A DNA stretch of 41,778 nucleotides, from NCBI GenBank assembly GCA_030447595.1, contig JAUJON010000013.1:1-41778 (forward strand), read 5' to 3'. Source of the stretch: Thermosynechococcaceae cyanobacterium YX3bin19 (GTDB lineage: Bacteria > Cyanobacteriota > Cyanobacteriia > Thermosynechococcales > Thermosynechococcaceae). Of this stretch, positions 23,126 to 32,900 are shown in pieces (positions within the stretch are counted from its first letter, which is position 1; every line of letters begins with the position of its first letter). A model generated the notes under the pieces. That model worked only from the letters and a program-made list of their open reading frames with translations. It did no database searches and was not told the DNA's origin. The position numbers were made by a program, and so were the translations under genes.

Positions 23126-23799
23126 ATGAACCAGTTTGACCGTCAGGCTCGTATTATTGAGAACTTACGGGTTAAGCCAATCAGTCATGGCCAAGTCCAT
23201 ACTTTTCAAATTGCTATACCAGAGTCTCGGACTGAAGAACTCTCCTATGGGAGGCGTGAAGTATTAGAAACCAGCCTCATCAAGCATAATAGCGCCTAGT
23301 TCCCTTAATCGTGCGTCGTACTGAAGCTTACGGCGAGGGAAGAGGAGTATGAGGTCGTATACGGTGCTGACTGGTGTCTTGTTGCTAGAGAGCTTGACGT
23401 TGAGAAGCTGTGGGTTTGGGTTTTTGATATGACTGATGAGCAGGCTGCTGCTGCCAAAGCAGAAATGGAGCAGTTAACTGGCTCTTCAGTTTCAACTTCA
23501 ACGGAATTGGTAGTTAACCCACAGCCACTAGAGCCAGTAAATCTGGATAGACAGTTTGAGATTTTGCTTGATCAAAGACTCCAAACCTATTACTAAAAAT
23601 TGACCAGTTAGTTAGTAACTATTCCTCAACAGGAGTAGAAAACTTCAAGTCTCGAACAGAAGAAGTTGCAGATATATACAAACAACTTATGCATACTGTT
23701 CATGAAGCTTTGGAGCCTATTACTGCTAAAGTTAATCGACTGGAGTTAGGACAACAGGAAATTCTGGAGAAAATTTCGCTAGGTAAATCTTCCAAGTAA
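23126..23799 (+). pseudogene. ParB-like N-terminal domain protein, frameshifted
   Basis: Reconstructed at about 225 residues from ATG 23126. The N-terminus is MNQFDRQARIIENLRVKPIS, then RREVLETSLIKHNSA before a stop at 23297. After shifts near 23295-23340 a ParB-type segment continues, EVVYGADWCLVARELDVEKL and WVWVFDMTDEQAAAAKAEME, which is the (Y)EVVxGxxxxxAAxxL sulfiredoxin-like core. One more shift near 23585 enters a helical C-terminus (LLKIDQLVSNY, then QQEILEKISLGKSSK) ending at TAA 23797. It has no recognisable HTH, so it may be a ParB-like NTPase/DNA-binding adaptor rather than a canonical ParB. It is paired with the ParA gene 6 bases upstream. Confidence 0.7.
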
Positions 23800-23869
23800 T
23801 AAGATAAATCTTAATACTGCTGGTTCCACACAGTTAGAGGAAGTTCCAAAACTAGGACCACAAAGGTAT

Positions 23870-23909
23870 CCGCAATCTTAAATTGCGGAATCGAAAGGGT
23901 CCCTTTCGG
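23870..23909. repeat. Two adjacent perfect hairpins downstream of the parAB remnant
   Basis: CCGCAAT-CTTAA-ATTGCGG (23870-23888) is followed after three bases by CGAAAGGG-T-CCCTTTCG(G) (23892-23909). Neither has a T-run, so they are poor terminators. Their position 70 bases after the ParB-like gene makes a partition (parS-like) or DNA-hairpin signal conceivable. Confidence 0.55.
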
Positions 23910-24211
23910 TCACTGACTGAGCTAACTCAGGTAAGGGGGATTTCTCAAAGGATGATTGCTGACCTTGAATCTCATCTTATTTGCGAGTAAGCAAACTCAC
24001 TCTAAGGTTTTATTCAGTCTTTGGGCGCATTTTGAGCTCTATCGACCTTCTCATTAAACACACCGCTGATACTTTGCAGGAAACACTAGGTGGTACAGCA
24101 AGAGTGTCACTTTACGACTGTCGTGGATATACACTGACCCATGTTCTATCCTGAACGGTTTCTATGCCGAGCGGTGGGAGGCTAACCCCTTTTGCGATTA
24201 GATAACCTGAG
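23910..24211. other. Gap with no supported gene
   Basis: One 41-codon plus-strand frame from about 24030 (SSIDLLIKHTADTLQETLGG and on to HVLS) has coding-like composition but no recognised family and no clear ribosome-binding site. It may be a fragment of a larger broken gene. Nothing else is supported. Confidence 0.35.
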
Positions 24212-24578
24212 TTAACCTCTTCTTAAAAACTGGCCAAGCACTGTGGAAACCAGCGTCAGCACAATTGAACCTAATAAAGCAGGCAAGAAGCCAGCAACCG
24301 TGAAACCAGGGTTAGAAGCCCTGCCAGCCATAGCATGAAGGCATTAACGACAAATAGAAACAAACCAGGGTTAAAAAGGTAATTGGCAAAGTCAACAGCA
24401 GCAAGACCGGACGGACAATGGCATTCACCAAACCTAGAACTCCGGCTGCGATCGCGGCTGCAATAAAGCTATCAAACTCAAGTCCTGGTACCAGATAAGC
24501 GGTAATCAATAGGGATAGGCAGCAATCAGCCAAGTCAGTAAGAATGACATCAATACCTCTGCAACAGTAGTTGAGCAT
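24212..24578 (-). pseudogene. Phage holin 4_2 / YvlD-like membrane protein, frameshifted
   Basis: A small membrane protein of the PF04020 (phage_holin_4_2, YvlD) group, about 120 residues when reconstructed. The clean part is SLLITAYLVPGLEFDSFIAA, then GLVNAIVRPVLLLLTLPITF and TLVCFY, which is strongly diagnostic. One shift near 24345-24360 restores the middle, and the usual end VSTVLGQFLRRG is found in the next frame with TAA at 24212. The N-terminus (MLNYCCRGIDVILT...) probably contains another indel before LSLLITAY. Four membrane segments are expected. Despite the family name it need not be a phage holin; chromosomal cyanobacterial members are common and of unknown function. Confidence 0.78.
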
Positions 24579-24710
24579 CAGTGATCACCCAACTTGATAG
24601 TACGGGTTAGTCAAGACGCGGCTTCGAAATCTGCCCATAGACGAGGTGAAATGAATAATAAGCGGAAATGTAGACTCACAAGGGCAGCTTTGTAGAAAAA
24701 ATTACAATTG

Positions 24711-25949
24711 GTGTGGATATTTATAACTTTGACTTACTGAGTCATTGGCCTACTCCGGTGACGCTAGGGTCAGGCTGGATCGCCCATCTACACATTTCCA
24801 CCGCCCCAAATTTACCTGATTGTCGGACTTGGTCTCGGTCCTTACGGGGTCCACCTGATTCAAACTCAACCCAACGTAGAGCTTTTGCAGCGGTTGACAG
24901 AGCTTGTGGTGATAGTCTCTGTGTTTAACTGTGGGCAAGATTAATCGTCCTCTAAAGTTGTGGGCTTGGAATACACCAGCTCGGTTACTGGGTTTTCTGA
25001 TGCCGATTTCCATCTTAGGGATTTGCCGCTATCAGTCACTGGATGTTGGGGCTTAGCTGGGGAGCTGCTCTGCTACTGGGTGCAATCCTGGCTCCAGCCG
25101 ATCCGGTGCTGGCTTCGGTCCAACTTTCTGATGTGGAAGATAAGGATGGGCTGCGATTTGACTTAACCTCTGAAGGGGTCTAAACGATGCCTTGGCTTTT
25201 TTCCTTTTGTCTATTTTGGGCTTCACTGGCTCAGGACGATAACTGGCAAAACTGGTTCAAGCAGTGGGCTACGGTTGACCTACTCTGGGCGAATCGCCGC
25301 TGGTGCTTATGGGAATTGTCGTCGCTAAAGGAGTTCTCTGGATTGATCTACAGCTACAGAAGTATCGACCTGCCGATGCTTTACTAGAGGACTTCGTGGC
25401 CCTGAGTACGATTTTGCTCACCTACTCCTTGACCGAAATAGTCAACGGGTATGGATTTCTCGCCGCCTTTGTTGCAGGAATTGTCGTAAAGCGAAGCCGC
25501 TACGATCAAAACGATCAAGAAAAAGCATACGTCTCGGCTTGAGTTTACTGAGCAGATAGAAAAACTATTAGAAGTTACCACTATCGTGCTACTGGGTGCC
25601 TTATTCCGGTTTGAGCCAATCCTAAAGTTTGGTACTCAGCGCTTCTAATTGCCGGATTCCTGATCTTTATCATCCGGCCCACTGGAAACAGCTGAGGCGA
25701 TTGCCGCCCCTGGCCTCCGGCAAAACGCTGGCTGATCGGCTGGTTTGGGATTCGCGGGGGGTTCACTGTACTACCTGAGCTATTCTCTGGAGAAGGCTTG
25801 AAAGGACCACTGGGGGGAGCAGCTCGCCTGGATCACTGTTTAACAGTTTTCTTTTCTATAATGCTGTACCTGGGTTTAGTTCTACCCCGCTGATGGCCTG
25901 GTATGAGCACAGAGTTAAGGGAAAGTTGGACGAACCCTCTGCTTCCTAA
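24711..25949 (+). pseudogene. CPA1 (NhaP-type) cation:proton antiporter, multiply frameshifted
   Basis: A monovalent cation:proton antiporter of about 410 residues when pieces are joined. The start is GTG 24711 (WIFITL). Recovered in order are LIVGLGLGPYGVHLIQLNPT, ILAPADPVLASVQLSDVEDK, DGLRFDLTSEG followed by N-DALAF (the TSEGGLNDG motif with its ion-binding ND pair, interrupted near 25180), LMGIVVAKGVLWIDLQLQKY, TYSLTEIVNGYGFLAAFVAG, LEFTEQIEKLLEVTTIVLLG and WFGIRGVGSLYYLSYSLEKA. It ends KGKLDEPSAS with TAA 25947. At least seven frame changes or stops were counted. It would exchange Na+ or K+ for H+ at the membrane if intact. Nothing clearly links it to the neighbours. Confidence 0.8.
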
Positions 25950-26109
25950 AGACTAAAATTCGCTAGACTGCAGGCGTGGACTGGGCCCTCTTCCCAAGGA
26001 TAGTCCTTGAGTTTCTCGAATTCGGTCGAGAGATGGATAAATTTCTCAAGATCCTATGACACCTTCAAGATAGAGCAAAATAATAACTTCCTATTGAGGG
26101 GACATTCGA

Positions 26110-27141
26110 ATGGTATCCACGCTTGATGATACAAAGCGTTCTGCAATCATGCCAAGTTGGCAGACATGAGGGCGGTACAGGAATTAATCATTTCTAACGA
26201 AGAGAAGCTGCTGTCTGCGTCTCTTGATGAAGATAGCCGCAAGACTGTGCAAGACATGCTTGAGTCTGACCGGAAAAATATGGGCATTCTTGAGACTGTG
26301 ATTGTGCAGTATATGGCGTAAAGGCAGGGCCTAACCAGTCCACGCAAAAGCAGATCGAGATGGTCCGCAGCTTTATGGAAGATTCTGAGCTTTCCCTTTA
26401 CGAAAAGGGAGCCCAGCACGAACTACGAAGCACGCACAGTTTGGCCTCGGTATCTTAGTTCATAAAGCATCTCAACAAGTGGGTGCAGATGTGCAAGCTG
26501 CTATTAGTCCCCTAAATACTATTAACTTTGAGAACCGGGGCCATCAGAGCAACTTAAAGCCGTTGTAGAAGCTCGGTGTCCTCGAACTAACTGGGCAAGA
26601 AGCAGACCAGGGGCTCTTTGCCCGGCTTCAAGATGCAGCAGCAGCAGCTAGCGGTGTAGTCGGTAGTGTCCTTACCCAAACGACTGATAAGCAGGATATG
26701 GGTATCCGCTCCTTAATCCGGATGGACCATGCCAAGACAAATACCCTGTTTGCAGAAATTCAAAATACTGACGATCCTCAAAAAGCCGCGGAAGTATTTT
26801 GGTCAGGTCTATAAGGACCTCACCGCTCATGCTGAAACAGAAGAGCAAGTTGTCTATCCAGCTATGCGTAGCTACTACGACAATACTCAAAGAGCTTGCG
26901 ACGAGCAGGCTGAGATGAAGCGGATGCTTGAAGAAATCAAATCTACTAGCCCTTCCGCCCCAGAGTTCATGGATAAGGTTAGACAGTTGGCGCAAGTTGT
27001 TCAGGATCATGTTGGCGAAGAGAAGACGACATGTTCCCGAAAATTCGCGACAATTTCAGTGACGACCAGCAAGAGCAAATGGCAACTGAATTCAAGTCAG
27101 CTAAGAGCCAAATTCAGGACAAAATGTCAACTGCCAGCTGA
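26110..27141 (+). pseudogene. Hemerythrin-domain protein, copy 1 (frameshifted)
   Basis: About 343 residues when reconstructed. The N-terminal helical domain begins MVSTLDDTKRSAI and continues in the next frame as AKLADMRAVQELIISNEEKL. The middle is VRSFMEDSELSLYEKGAQHE, then VGADVQAAISPLNTINFENR and GVVGSVLTQTTDKQDMGIRS. The hemerythrin HHE domain follows: IRMDHAKTNTLFAEIQNTDD, DLTAHAETEEQVVYPAMRSY, VQDHVGEEK near the end, MFPKIRDNFSDDQQEQMATE, stopping at TGA 27139. The di-iron ligand pattern (H, H/E, H, E) is present. Such proteins bind O2, NO or iron, or sense them, in the cytosol. At least five indels are needed. It is a tandem paralogue of 27221-28275. Confidence 0.8.
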
Positions 27142-27220
27142 CGCATCAGTCAACTCATGACAAAGGAGGCAAGTCCGCCTTTGTCTCCTCTCTCTTTTAA
27201 TCAATATCAAGGAAATAACT

Positions 27221-28275
27221 ATGGTATCTACGCTTAACGATACAAAGCGCTCAGCGATCGCCGCGAGATTAGCAGAAATGAGCTTATCCAGGAGTTGCTG
27301 ATCTCCAACGAGCAGAAGTTGGCACCAATGATTAGTCATCAAGATCTCAGCAAGCGCCTGAATGACATGCTGGAGGTCTGATCGGAAAAACTTGGGTGTT
27401 TCTAGAAACAGTGATTGTACAGTATGGTGTCCAAGCGGAACCGAGGCAGGTTACTCAGCAGTTTTGTCGAGATGATTCGGCAGTCAATGGAAAGTTCCGA
27501 CTTAAGTCTGTATGACAAAATCACACAACACGAATTGTTAAAGCATTCCCAATGCATGACGGAAGTTATGCTACACAAGGCTGCCCAAAAGTTGGTGCTG
27601 ATGTCTTGTTAGCTTTTGGCCCTCTTAACACTGTTAACTTTGAGAACCAGGCTCATCAAAGAGCAGCTCAAAGGCATTATGGAACAGGTGGGTACGCTCG
27701 AACTAACTGGGCAAGAGGCAGACCAGGGCCTCTGGGCTAGGGTGCAGGATGCAACAGCAGCCCTATCAGGTGTATTTGGAAGTGTTGTCACGCAAACTTC
27801 TGATAGAAGGATCTATTGAACATTCAAGATGTCATTCGGCTTGACCACAATAAGGTGAATACTCTGTTTACTGAAGTTGGTCAATCTGATGACCCACAAA
27901 AGTTGCAAGAGTATTTTGGCCAAAATCACAAGGATCTATTGCACATTCTGAAGCAAGAAGAGCAAGTCGTCTATCCACCAGTTCGGTCTTTCTACCCTGA
28001 AGACAAAGTTCAAGAACTGTATGACGAGCAAGGCCAATTCAGGCAGCCATTCGATGAAATTAAGGCTGTAGATCCCTTGCTTCCTCTAAAGATGAATTTA
28101 GAGCAAGTGAAAAGCTTAATGGATGCTGTGGGGGCGACCACATCCGTCAAGAAGAGCTTGACATGTTTACCGCAATCCGCGACAACTGCAGCACTGAGCA
28201 GCAGGAACAAATGGCGACTCAGTTCAAAGAGGCTAAAAGCCAAGCGCAGCGAAGATGGCGGCTTCTGCTAGCTAA
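27221..28275 (+). pseudogene. Hemerythrin-domain protein, copy 2 (frameshifted)
   Basis: Second member of a tandem pair, with the same layout as copy 1. ATG 27221 follows AAGGAAA. The start is MVSTLNDTKRSAIAARLAEM, then ELLISNEQKLAPMISHQDLS, ETVIVQYGV, MESSDLSLYDKITQHELLKH, NTVNFENQAHQEQLKGIMEQ and QEADQGLWARVQDATAALSG. The HHE domain reads IRLDHNKVNTLFTEVGQSDD, HILKQEEQVVYPPVRSFYPE, then FTAIRDN in another frame, and ends KMAASAS at TAA 28273. At least five indels are needed. Copy 2 diverges from copy 1 mainly by substitutions, so the duplication is old relative to the indels. A strong terminator follows. Confidence 0.8.
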
Positions 28276-28317
28276 TTTTAAGTCTTTGGTTTAAGACGAT
28301 CGCTTAACCATAGAATT

Positions 28318-28342
28318 GGGGTGACCTCACCCCCTTTTGTTT
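28318..28342 (+). terminator. Rho-independent terminator after hemerythrin copy 2
   Basis: GGGGTGA-CC-TCACCCC (28318-28333) is followed by CTTTTGTTT. It closes the hemerythrin pair. The 230 bases beyond it, up to the IS630 remnant, show no supported gene. Confidence 0.8.
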
Positions 28343-28573
28343 GCTGCTGGACAAGGCTGAGCTTAGAGTTACAGCCTTCCGGCCACGCATACAGTTACCA
28401 ATAAGAGACCTCCTGCATGAATCATGAGGCCTGTGCCAGTTAGTAGTTTAGCAAGCCAGCAATCAGGTTCAATCGCAAGCCAAACCGTTTTCTCGGTTGC
28501 GATAGCCTCTAATACCAATTTTGTAAATACCTGCTACAGATAGTGCATTAAGATTGTAATGCATTCCGGTAAG

Positions 28574-28786
28574 CTACGCGATCATTCGAGATTCTAGTTT
28601 CTGCAACTGCTGCGCGAGTGCTACGCTCAGTTGAGCAATCTTATCATAAATATGCCCAGCAAACTGGGTCTTGAGGTGTTGCCAAAGACGCTTAATTGGA
28701 TTAAGTTCTGGTGAATGCTGTGGTTGAAAGACCAACAAGATATTAGCTGGGAATCTGTAATTGCTTGGCAGTATGCGACGACCCAA
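28574..28786 (-). pseudogene. IS630-family transposase C-terminal remnant
   Basis: Minus-strand fragment with the IS630/Tc1-type DDE end: ANILLVFQPQHSPELNPIKR and LWQHLKTQFAGHIYDKIAQL. The third catalytic acidic residue is the Glu of SPELNP. The N-terminal two-thirds is missing or unrecognisable, although weak similarity may continue to about 28870. No terminal repeats could be assigned. Confidence 0.75.
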
Positions 28787-29028
28787 GCTTTAGGCATGGC
28801 GTTTCCAGGGTGGAGGTCGAACTATCAGATTGGGTCAAGCAACCCCTTTTCTGCACAAGTGCTACAGCAGTTCATCAAGGCCAAGGAAGTGCTTTAGTCT
28901 TAATACTCTTGAGAGAGTGATGAGGGCCGAACTATCTTGAGCTACGCGATCAATTTTGGCACCGGCAACACCGTGGTTGTCTGCTGTAATGCTGCTACAT
29001 ATATCGCCCGGTTGTAGCCCGTCAGGCT

Positions 29029-29334
29029 TTATCTAGCTCGATTTGGCCCAATCATTCCAGGCATATTCATCATGCCTTTCGTATTGTTGTTCATCATGTT
29101 CTGGCAGCAGCTACATCCCATTTGGTTCGATTGTTGGGGGTTTGTTTGAGCTGGCGCTGGAGGCCGCTGTTCTTGGGCCAATTTCGTCTCGCTTGTAGGA
29201 CTAGAAGCCGTAGCAGGGATCTTCGTTTGAGTGTGGGTGTTGGCAAACGAAGGGCCAACTGTCAATATCGCCAATCCTAGGCTAGCGATCGCTCCGCTCA
29301 ATACTGTTTTTTTAGACCTTGTAATCGGGTGCAT
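29029..29334 (-). CDS. Exported Cys/Met-rich small protein, possible metal binder
   Basis: A 101-residue protein with a signal peptide (KKTVLSGAIASLGLAILTVG, then a likely cleavage after PSFA-N), a Thr/Pro/Gln-rich disordered linker, and a C-terminal cluster with GCSCCQNMMNN and MMNMPGM (three Cys and seven or more Met in about 25 residues). Thiol and thioether side chains in such density favour Cu(I) or similar soft-metal binding in the periplasm, which fits its place at the downstream end of the RND metal-efflux locus. I know no family name. It might be regulated with the pump, since it lies on the same strand 101 bases beyond the lipoprotein gene. Confidence 0.7.
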   Translation of the reverse strand: MHPITRSKKTVLSGAIASLGLAILTVGPSFANTHTQTKIPATASSPTSETKLAQEQRPPAPAQTNPQQSNQMGCSCCQNMMNNNTKGMMNMPGMIGPNRAR

Positions 29335-29435
29335 TTTTTTCTTTCCATCCAGTTGTTATTTGGTTAGTTCTTGAAGAACTAAAGTTATTCTAAAATCTCT
29401 AGTTGGCTGGAGAGTCAAGTAAGTCGTTTAGGAGC

Positions 29436-29909
29436 TTACTGACTAAAGGTAAAGCGACCATTGACCTTCTCACCCTTAATGTCAGATAGAACGGCAACCT
29501 GATATTCTCCCGCTGTCTTGCCAGGAAGTAACGCAGTGTAGTGTTTGCCCTCAGCGTCATAGGAAAGGGGAAGTGTCTTTTGTGTCCCATCTGGTAACTG
29601 AACTTGAGCCGTTACCTGAGCGTTAGAGATCGCCTCATGGTTGTCGCCGGATTGTAAATAGAAATCTATGTGAGTGCCACCTGCCTCTTTTACAGGCACA
29701 AACTCTAAGTGGTAGGGGCCTGACTCCACCACTTGGCCTCCTGCTTGAGGTGCACCTGCTCGGTGAGATTGCTCCGTCTCAGCTGGGGTTGCTGAGGATG
29801 CAACCGGGCTGTCTATATCAGTAGTCGCTTGATTGCTGTTCCCACAGGCTCCTAAAAAGATCACTCCGGCACTACTGAAACCGGCCAAGAGCAGCTTGAG
29901 AAATTTCAT
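29436..29909 (-). CDS. Small lipoprotein of the RND metal-efflux locus
   Basis: A 157-residue lipoprotein with lipobox LGAC and Cys22 as the acylation site (KFLKLLLAGFSSAGVIFLGA before it). A Ser/Thr/Ala-rich linker to about residue 60 precedes a beta-sandwich-like domain with YHLEFVPVKEAGGTHIDFYL, VQLPDGTQKTLPLSYDAEGK and LPGKTAGEYQVAVLSDIKGE. It resembles small periplasmic or thylakoid-lumen accessory proteins encoded after cyanobacterial RND pumps. A CopC-like position (third gene of a copBAC-type operon) is suggested by context. It lies 55 bases after the RND gene. Its role might be metal handover or pump stabilisation, which is inference. Confidence 0.75.
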   Translation of the reverse strand: MKFLKLLLAGFSSAGVIFLGACGNSNQATTDIDSPVASSATPAETEQSHRAGAPQAGGQVVESGPYHLEFVPVKEAGGTHIDFYLQSGDNHEAISNAQVTAQVQLPDGTQKTLPLSYDAEGKHYTALLPGKTAGEYQVAVLSDIKGEKVNGRFTFSQ

Positions 29910-29964
29910 CTTGTTGACTCCTCAAATACAACGAATGAAAACACTACAAATCGGGTGGCATACC

Positions 29965-32900
29965 TCAAACATGCACCTCCTCGGCAACACTGAGCTGAGA
30001 GGCTGTGCTCTTCGGAATCAGAATTTTTCCAAATTGAGCATACAAAGCTGGCAGAACCAGCAGGGTTAAAGCAGTGGAGGTAAACAGGCCTCCCAGCACT
30101 ACCACAGCCAGTGGCTGGAGAATTTCTTTGCCTGCACCACCTCCAATGACGAGTGGCCCCAGGCCCAAAGCTGAAGTAAATGCTGTCATCAGGATGGCGT
30201 TGAGCCGCTCCATTGACCCGGAAACGATGACTTCCCGCAAAGGCAGGCCGATCGCAAACTTAGCGTTGTAGTTATCCACCAGCAGCAGCCCATTGCGAGT
30301 CGCCACGCCAAACAGAGTAATGAACCCGACTAGGGAGGCAACTGAAATAACGCCGCCTGTCAAGGCAACAGAAATGACTCCCCCAACCAAGGCCAGAGGT
30401 AAGTTGATCATAATCATGGCGGTGGAGGGGATGGACTTGACCGTCAAGTACATCAATACCGTAATCACGACAAAGGCGATGGCGCTGAATACTAGGATAT
30501 TGTGAGTGGCTCGCTGTTCGGATTCAAACTGCCCCCCATACTCGATGAAGTAACCGGGGGGTAACGGCACCCGCCTGACCTGCTGCTGAATCTCATCGAC
30601 AATGGAGCGCAGGTCTCGTCCGGCGGCATTGGCAGAAACTACAATCAGGCGGGAGACGTTCTCGCGGTTGATCGTGTTTGGCCCAGTACCATAGTTGATG
30701 TTAGCAACCTGGGCTAGGGGAATCTTGGCACCCAATGGGGTATCAACGAGCAAGTTGCGGATAGTATCCAGGTTGCCACGGGCATCTGGCCTTAGCCACA
30801 CCACCAGGTCAAAGGTTTGTTGCTGCTCCAAAACTTGAGACACCACTCGCCCATTCAGCGCCGTTTCAATCGTTTGCGACAGATCTCCAACTCTCAAGCC
30901 ATAGCGAGCGGCTGCCCCCCGGTCAATTTGAATTTGGATTTGTCGAATGGGCACCTGGGGTTCGAGCTGCAGGTCGACAACCCCCTCAATGGGTTTCATT
31001 ACCGCTTCAACCTCACTGCCAATACGGCGGAGTTCCTCCAGGTCAGGACCAAAGATTTTTACGGCGATCGCGGTGCGGACCCCAGACAACACCTCGTCCA
31101 GCCGGTGAGAAATAAAGCCACCCACATTAGCGGCCACACCGGGAAGTTTGGCGAACTCGGCCCGCAGCTTCTCAATACTTCCCTCCCGGTCTTTGATGCC
31201 AGCTTCACTCAGCTCCACGTCCAGTTCCCCAAAGTTGACACCGCCGACATCGCTATCTCCAGGAGCCCGTCCAGAGCGCAGGGCAATAGCGTCAAACCGG
31301 GGGTCGTTCTTCAGGGCATCCTGCATGGCAAAACCGACCTGATTTGTGGTCTCTAGAGCGGTGCCCGGATAGAGGTTAACGGCGTTGATTAGCGATCGCT
31401 CCTGGAACTCCGGCAAAAACACCCGGCCTAACGTGGGCAGAATCACAACTGCAGCGACTAGACTGGCTGCGGCTATCATCAAGATCAGTTGCGATCGCCG
31501 CATGGCAAAATTCAAAGCGGGGTGGTAAAGTCGCTTGAAATATCTCGCTACCCAAGGTTCCCTAGCGGGCAGGTGACCGTGGGGCAGCAGCAGCGCACTT
31601 AACGCCGGGGTGATAGTGAGTGCTGTAACGCTAGAAGCCAGCACTGCTACCAGGTAGGCAATGCCCATGGGAGTGAAGATGCGACCTTCCACCCCAGCCA
31701 GGGCAAAAATAGGGGAGAAGACCACCACTGTAATTAACGTGGCCCCAAACAGCGAGTCGCGGACTTCCTGGCAGCCCAAAAAGACAACCTGTAGCGGCGG
31801 TAGGGGGTTGCCTGCCAGCTTGTTCTCTCGCAGGGAGCGAAAGACATTTTCTGCGTCGACGATCGCATCATCGACGGCGGAACCAATCGCTACCGCTAAG
31901 CCACCTAAAGTCATTGTGTTGAGCCCCTGGCCCAGCCAGTTCAATGCCAACAGCCCCAGTAGTAGTGACAAAGGCAGCGCAGTAAGGCTAACAGCAAGGG
32001 TACGCCAGTTCATCAAAAAGGGGATGAGAATTGCGGCAACAATAATGCTGCCTTCGACAAGCGCTTCCCTGACATTCTCAATCGAGGCTTCGATAAAGTC
32101 TTCTTGGCGGAAGGTAACGGTGAGTTTGATGTCTTGGGGCAAGCCTGATTGAACTTCTGCCATTGCCGCTTCCACAGCACGGGTCACTGTGGGTGTATCG
32201 GCAAGAGGCTGTTTATTGACCACCACTACAATTGCTGGCTGCCCGTTTAAACTGGCATCCCCCCGCTTCAGGGCGGCACCCACCTGCACGTCAGCGACAT
32301 GACTGAGGAGAACGGGTGTGCCATTGCGGGAGGTAATCACCGATTGCTGGAGTGCTGCCAGCGACTCGACTCGCCCGATGCCTCGGATAAGCAGTTCCTG
32401 GTCGGGGCTGGTCAGATAACCACCAGGAGCATTAATGTTGGCTTGTTCTGTGGCTTCCGTCACCTCTGCCAAAGAGACGTTAAACGCTCTCAGTTTTTCC
32501 GGATCAACCAACACCTGATACTGGCGGACATCACCGCCAAATACCACCACTTGAGTGACACCCGGTACGGCCAGCAGCCGGTTTGTTACCTGCCAATCGA
32601 CTAGGCGGCGCACCTCCATCAGGGGGGTGGTCTCGGAGGTAAAGGCGTACTTAATCACTGTGCCAATTGGGGAACTGATGGGGGAAATCTGCGGCGTTTC
32701 CACATCCTCCGGCAGCTTGTTCTGGGCCTGTTGTAGTCGCTCCGTCACCAACTGGCGGGCTTGGTAAATGTCGGTGCCCCAGTCAAAAATGACTCGCACA
32801 ACTGAGATGCTCACCGCTGAAGCAGAGCGGACCGTTTCGACTCCCGGAGTCCCATTAATCGCACTTTCAATCGGTAAAGTAACGAGGGACTCGACTTCCT

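Noticed and set aside
24030-24155. Short plus-strand frame with coding-like composition
   Set aside because: Only about 41 codons, no ribosome-binding site and no recognised family; noted within the gap entry instead.
27142-27200. Terminator between the two hemerythrin genes
   Set aside because: AAAGGAGGC...GCCTTT pairs only with a bulge and is followed by a CT-rich rather than T-rich run, so termination is doubtful.
31661-32152. Plus-strand frame of 163 codons inside the RND pump gene
   Set aside because: It is antisense to a long, clearly conserved frame and shows only low-complexity Ser/Thr/Lys composition.
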